The notes beneath the pieces are model-generated. The model was given only the letters and a program-made list of their open reading frames with translations, did no database searches and was not told where the DNA came from. This document shows positions 53,784-57,599 of a DNA stretch of 57,599 nucleotides, one piece after another. This DNA comes from Rhodospirillaceae bacterium (GTDB taxonomy: Bacteria; Pseudomonadota; Alphaproteobacteria; UBA6615). The stretch's first letter is position 1. Every line of letters starts with the position of its first letter. The stretch covers positions 1 through 57,599 of the forward strand of contig JABJEK010000039.1 of the NCBI GenBank assembly GCA_018702955.1, given 5' to 3'. The position numbers were made by a program, and so were the translations under genes.

Positions 53784-56072
53784 TTAGACTTCAACCCCGT
53801 GATCTCGCGCGAACCCGCGCAGATGCGATCGAATACTTGGGTGTGGTGCGTGCAGCAGGCCTTCCGGGTAGTCCGTCATGCCTTCCACCGACATCGATCT
53901 GATCATGGCCTTCACCGGCCCGATGTTTGCCGGCGACATGGAAAGCCGTCGAAAACCAATCCCGATCAGCGCCATCGCCGCGACGGGATCACCCGCCATT
54001 TCGCCACACACCGTCAGGTCCACTGCGTGCGCTTCGCACTCTTCGGCAATCTGCCTGAGGAAATTCAGCACCGCCGGTGACAGGGTATCGTAGCGCCCTT
54101 CCATCCTCGGATTCCCACGATCTGACGCAAACAGGAACTGCACCAGATCGTTGCTGCCAACAGACAGGAAATCGACCCGCGGCAGGAGGTTTTCAAACTG
54201 CATCGCGAGCGCGGGAACTTCGAGCATAACGCCGGAACGGATCGTCGCAGGAACCGGTTCGCCGCGTTGGGCCGCGCGCGCGAGTTCGATATCCAGCAGC
54301 CGCCGGGCGGCATCGAACTCGGAGACTTGCGCAATCATCGGAAACATCACGGCCAGGTCACGGCCGGCGCTTGCCACGATCAGGGCCCGCAACTGGTGCC
54401 GCAACATCGCCGGGCGGTCGAGCGCGATACGGGTCGCGCGCCAGCCCATTGCGGGGTTCTCCTCGGTGGCGTTGTGCAGATAAGGCAACGCCTTGTCACC
54501 ACCGATATCGAGTGTCCGGAATGTCACGGGTCGTCCGTCTGCCTCATCGAGCACCCGGGCATAGAAATCGGTCTGCGCCGCCACATCCGGATAGCTGGCC
54601 CGCGCCATAAACGGTATTTCCGTTCGATACAGTCCGATCCCTTCAGCACCGGTCTCGTCCAACCGGACCATATCGGCCAGCAATCCGGCGTTGAGGAACA
54701 AAGACACCGGCACTTGGTCGCGGGTCTCCGACGCCTTGTCACGCAGGCTCTGATACACCTCAAGACGCGCGCTTCGGGCGGCCATCGCCGTCTCAAAGTT
54801 CGACCGCAATTCGTCGCCCGGCCGCAGATAGGCGACGCCGTTCTCGCCGTCGACGAGCACTGCATCACCTGTCTCCACACGCGAGAGAAGGCCTTCGAGC
54901 CGCCCGACGAGCGGCACCCCCAAGGCCCGCGCGACGATCGTCGCATGGGCGTTGGCGGAGCCTTCTTCGAGGATTACCGCCTTCAGATTTTCGGGTTCGT
55001 AGTTCAGCAATTCGGCGGGGCCCAGTGTGCGGGCGACCAGCACCGCATCCGCGGGTAGCTGAAAACTCGCATCCTGCCCACCATCGGCTAGTTGGCGCAG
55101 CAAGCGGTCGGTGAGCTCTTCGAAATCGAGCAAACGCTCTCTCAGAAAGCTATCCGTGACCTGCACCATTCGAACACGTGTCTCGTCCTGCACACGCTGG
55201 ACGGCGGCCTCGGCCGACAGGCCCGATCGGATTGCCTCATCAATCCGGCGCAACCAACCCCGGTCTTCGGCGAACATCCGGAAGGTTTCCAGAACGTCGC
55301 GATGTTCGCTCGTGCCGGAGAATTCCGGCCGCTCCAGCGCCTCGTCGAGTTGCCCCTGCATGCCGGTGAGCGCGTCACGGACGCGCTGTTCCTCGGCCAC
55401 GGGGTCGTCACTCAGCATCCGCTCGATGGTGACCCGTTGACGCTGGACCACGGCGGTTCCGATCGTCAGGCCAGGGCTCAGTGCCAGGCCTTCGAGACGC
55501 TGGGGCAAGGCTTCGGTGACGGCGTCGTAACGCGCATCTTCCAGGTTCAGTATGTCGCTGCCGGCGATCAGCTCGGCGAGGACCATCGCCGTGGTTTCGA
55601 GCGTTTCCACCTCTTCGTCGGTGTAGCCGCGCTGGGTCCGGTTCTGAACGACCAGGACACCCAGCACACGACCACCCCGCAGCACGGGCACACCCATCAA
55701 CGAGGAATAGAGCTCCTCACCGGTTTCCGGCCGATAGGCAAACAGCGGATGGCTCTGGGCATCGGCAAGTGCGACCGGCATGGCCTGCGCAGCGACGAAA
55801 CCCACCAGGCCTTCGCCGACCATCAGGCGGGTGTTGCGCACGGCATCGGGGTGCAGACCCTCGGTGGCGAACAGCTCAAGCACATCACCGGCGCGACGCA
55901 CATAGATCGAGCACACTTCGGCGACGAGTTCGCGGGCAATCAGCGTGGCGATCTGGTCGAGACGTGCCTGGGCTGAATCCGGCCCGGCCATGATATCACG
56001 CAGACGGCGTAAAAGGCGGCGAGAGCCGGTCCATCCGGGCGCAGCGCCGGTGATATTTGTTGGCGGCTTCAT
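53784..56072 (-). CDS. ptsP: Phosphoenolpyruvate-protein phosphotransferase of the nitrogen PTS (EI-Ntr)
   Basis: The protein has 762 residues. A GAF domain lies at about 15-165 (AEVCSIYVRRAGDVLELFATEGLHP, GEGLVGFVAAQ, SLMGVPVLRGGRVLGVLVVQN), which in this family can bind glutamine or another signal. The enzyme I part follows: phosphorylated H376 in SANAHATIVARALGVPL, the GIGLYRTEIPFMA and FRTLDIGGDKALPYL segments, and C689 in LTVCGEMAGDP. It starts the PtsP-NPr-EIIA phosphate relay that couples nitrogen and carbon status to metabolism. It begins 82 bases after lysC on the same strand; this pairing is common in alphaproteobacteria. Confidence 0.95.
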   Translation of the reverse strand: MKPPTNITGAAPGWTGSRRLLRRLRDIMAGPDSAQARLDQIATLIARELVAEVCSIYVRRAGDVLELFATEGLHPDAVRNTRLMVGEGLVGFVAAQAMPVALADAQSHPLFAYRPETGEELYSSLMGVPVLRGGRVLGVLVVQNRTQRGYTDEEVETLETTAMVLAELIAGSDILNLEDARYDAVTEALPQRLEGLALSPGLTIGTAVVQRQRVTIERMLSDDPVAEEQRVRDALTGMQGQLDEALERPEFSGTSEHRDVLETFRMFAEDRGWLRRIDEAIRSGLSAEAAVQRVQDETRVRMVQVTDSFLRERLLDFEELTDRLLRQLADGGQDASFQLPADAVLVARTLGPAELLNYEPENLKAVILEEGSANAHATIVARALGVPLVGRLEGLLSRVETGDAVLVDGENGVAYLRPGDELRSNFETAMAARSARLEVYQSLRDKASETRDQVPVSLFLNAGLLADMVRLDETGAEGIGLYRTEIPFMARASYPDVAAQTDFYARVLDEADGRPVTFRTLDIGGDKALPYLHNATEENPAMGWRATRIALDRPAMLRHQLRALIVASAGRDLAVMFPMIAQVSEFDAARRLLDIELARAAQRGEPVPATIRSGVMLEVPALAMQFENLLPRVDFLSVGSNDLVQFLFASDRGNPRMEGRYDTLSPAVLNFLRQIAEECEAHAVDLTVCGEMAGDPVAAMALIGIGFRRLSMSPANIGPVKAMIRSMSVEGMTDYPEGLLHAPHPSIRSHLRGFARDHGVEV

Positions 56073-56154
56073 CGCCGCACCATCCGCCCCGCCGTCGCCG
56101 AAGCGCGGCTTCGACCGTGCTCGGAATGGGCGAAGCTGGGGAACATCTCGGTCT

Positions 56155-57390
56155 CTATGCGGCGTCGAGCCCGTAGGCGGTGTGCAGCGCCCGAAGGGCC
56201 AGCTCCGTGAACTCCTCGGCGATCAGCACGCTGATCTTGATCTCCGATGTGGAGATCACCTGAATGTTGATCCCGCGCTCCGCGAGCGCCGAAAACATGC
56301 GCTGGGCCACACCGGCATGGCTGCGCATGCCGACGCCGACCACCGAGACCTTCACCACATCGGCGTCCGGCACCAGAGCTGTGAAGCCGAGCTCATCCTT
56401 GCGGGCATTGAGCATTTCGATGGCGCGATCCAGATCGCCGCGGGTCACCGTGAATGTCATGTCGGTGCTGGTGCCGTCTTCCGAGACGTTCTGCACGATC
56501 ATGTCGACATTGACGTTCGCATCCGCGAGCGGCCCGAATATGGCGGCCGCCACGCCCGGCCGGTCGGAGACCTGCACCAGCGTAATCTTGGCTTCGTCGC
56601 GGCTGTAGGTAACGCCGCTTACAATTTCGTGCTCCACGATATCTTCCTCGTCCACGACCAGGGTCCCCGGTCGCTCGCTGCCGACGGCTTCGTCGAATGA
56701 TGAGAGAACTTGAACCGGAACCCTGTGGTTCATCGCCAGCTCAACCGAGCGGGTCTGCAGGACCTTCGCACCGAGGGATGCCATTTCGAGCATCTCCTCA
56801 TAGGTGACCTTACTCAGCTTGCGGGCACGCGTCACGATCCGTGGATCAGAGGTGTAGACCCCATCCACGTCGGTATAGATGTCACAACGGTCCGCCTTGA
56901 GCGCTGCCGCCAGCGCCACGGCGGTCGTATCCGACCCGCCGCGCCCCAGCGTGGTAATCCGGTTGTCCGGGCCAATTCCCTGGAAACCCGCCAGCACACA
57001 GACCTGACCATCGGAGAAGCGGCGCTCCATTTCCTCGATCTCGATCCCCTCGATGCGCGCCCGCGCATGCGCATCCGAAGTCCGGATCGGAATCTGCCAG
57101 CCGAGCCAGGATCGTGCCGGAACGCCCTTCTCCTGCAGGCAGATGGCGAGCAGTCCAGCGGTGACCTGTTCACCCGTCGACACCACGACGTCATATTCGC
57201 GCGCATCATGCAGGGCGTGGGCTTCGCGCGTCAGCGCGACCAGGTCGTTCGTGACCCCGGCCATGGCCGACACCACGACGGCTATCTGGTGCCCCGCGTC
57301 ATACTCACGCTTGACCCGCTCCGCGACGGCGCGGATTCGATCCAGATCAGCGACGGATGTCCCGCCGAATTTTGCAACAATACGTGCCAT
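56155..57390 (-). CDS. lysC: Aspartate kinase
   Basis: The protein has 411 residues from the ATG at 57390, which follows GGAAGAG. The kinase motif KFGGTSV is at 7-13, followed by VVSTGEQVTAGLLAICLQ, GFQGI and the LGRGGSDTTAVALAAAL block. Two ACT domains from about residue 265 to the end (TLVQVSDRPGVAAAIFGPLADANVNVDMIVQNVSE and VKVSVVGVGMRSHAGVAQRMFSALAERGINIQVIST) form the feedback site for lysine and/or threonine. It phosphorylates aspartate for the Lys/Thr/Met and diaminopimelate pathway. Confidence 0.97.
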   Translation of the reverse strand: MARIVAKFGGTSVADLDRIRAVAERVKREYDAGHQIAVVVSAMAGVTNDLVALTREAHALHDAREYDVVVSTGEQVTAGLLAICLQEKGVPARSWLGWQIPIRTSDAHARARIEGIEIEEMERRFSDGQVCVLAGFQGIGPDNRITTLGRGGSDTTAVALAAALKADRCDIYTDVDGVYTSDPRIVTRARKLSKVTYEEMLEMASLGAKVLQTRSVELAMNHRVPVQVLSSFDEAVGSERPGTLVVDEEDIVEHEIVSGVTYSRDEAKITLVQVSDRPGVAAAIFGPLADANVNVDMIVQNVSEDGTSTDMTFTVTRGDLDRAIEMLNARKDELGFTALVPDADVVKVSVVGVGMRSHAGVAQRMFSALAERGINIQVISTSEIKISVLIAEEFTELALRALHTAYGLDAA

Positions 57391-57575
57391 GGTCTCTTCC
57401 ATTACGCCCGTCACAAGCACACATTTAGGCGCGCAGAACATGCGGCTTCGCCGCGTTCGGCGCCTGCGGCGCCAGCTTGTGATGCAAAGGCGGCGTATCC
57501 ATACTCAGCCCAAACCCGGCTTGCAAGCACTGCGGGCCCCGATGAAAACGAGAAAATGACGGAAGCGACGACCAA

Positions 57576-57599
57576 ATGACCGACCAGACCAGCGCACAA
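57576..57599 (+). CDS. Possible start of a plus-strand gene (cut by the window edge)
   Basis: An ATG at 57576 with GGAAG about 10 bases upstream opens a frame (MTDQTSAQ) that runs off the right edge. In many alphaproteobacteria the gene divergent from lysC is ubiG, and a short hydrophilic start would fit, but eight residues cannot identify it. An ATG at 57556 is followed by a stop after seven codons. Confidence 0.35.

Noticed and set aside
56099..56113. CGAAGC-GCG-GCTTCG hairpin between lysC and ptsP
   Set aside because: Short, without a U-tract, and of a type frequent in this GC-rich sequence. There is no support for terminator function.
57411..57599. Minus-strand frame at the right edge
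   Set aside because: It begins before any visible start and ends in repeats GCGG-CTTCG-CCGC and GGCGCC-TGC-GGCGCC of the lysC upstream region, with no family resemblance.

Overview
This window is a gene-dense, GC-rich chromosomal segment from an alphaproteobacterium, probably of the Rhodospirillales or a nearby marine/soil lineage. The evidence is a CpdR receiver protein beside an N-formylglutamate amidohydrolase, a DUF4167 protein, an MlaE permease with a fused STAS domain, and the lysC-ptsP-rodZ-ispG-hisS-prfA-prmC housekeeping block. I see no insertion sequence, prophage, CRISPR array or rRNA operon. One tRNA gene (Val, GAC) is present.

Layout. (1) 1-6993, minus strand: an importer/catabolic operon with a solute-binding protein, a fused permease, two tandem ATPases, a PanE-like reductase, a cupin and an SDR cut by the window edge. 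(2) 7105-10394: single genes, namely a GH18 protein, an enoyl-CoA hydratase-like protein, a small secreted PEBP-like protein and a CmcJ/NvfI-type oxidoreductase. (3) 10649-19810: a surface-polysaccharide locus. Its plus-strand arm carries a deacetylase, a glycosyltransferase, an O-antigen ligase/polymerase, a FemAB-like protein, a methyltransferase and a flippase. The convergent minus arm carries a 42-residue membrane peptide, a glycosyltransferase and WecB. (4) 19890-23345: tRNA-Val, a cupin, CpdR, formylglutamate amidohydrolase, PAT-type acetyltransferase and phenylalanine hydroxylase. (5) 23365-23442: a candidate small RNA on the minus strand. (6) 23636-28065: a lytic transglycosylase and an Mla-type lipid transport operon. 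(7) 28074-32359: a five-PAS membrane histidine kinase with two single-domain response regulators.

(8) 32434-37772: dgcA and dgcN (D-glutamate catabolism through N-acetyl-D-glutamate), divergent from a gamma-glutamyltransferase and a MATE transporter. (9) 37922-41902: an M23 peptidase convergent with an ECF sigma/anti-sigma pair, then a lipase-like protein. (10) 41946-45509: clpB with a candidate heat-shock promoter, divergent from a MOSC protein. (11) 45538-57390, minus strand: DUF4167, prmC, prfA, hemA, hisS, ispG, rodZ, ptsP and lysC. The last bases probably begin a divergent plus-strand gene.

The points I would examine first are the minus-strand sRNA candidate after phhA (promoter, GNRA hairpin, anti-Shine-Dalgarno segment, terminator), the dgcNA/ggt neighbourhood as a possible D-glutamate or gamma-glutamyl-peptide salvage module, the unannotated 42-residue membrane peptide, the divergent secreted PEBP-like protein, and the hemA-prfA-prmC arrangement in an alphaproteobacterium.
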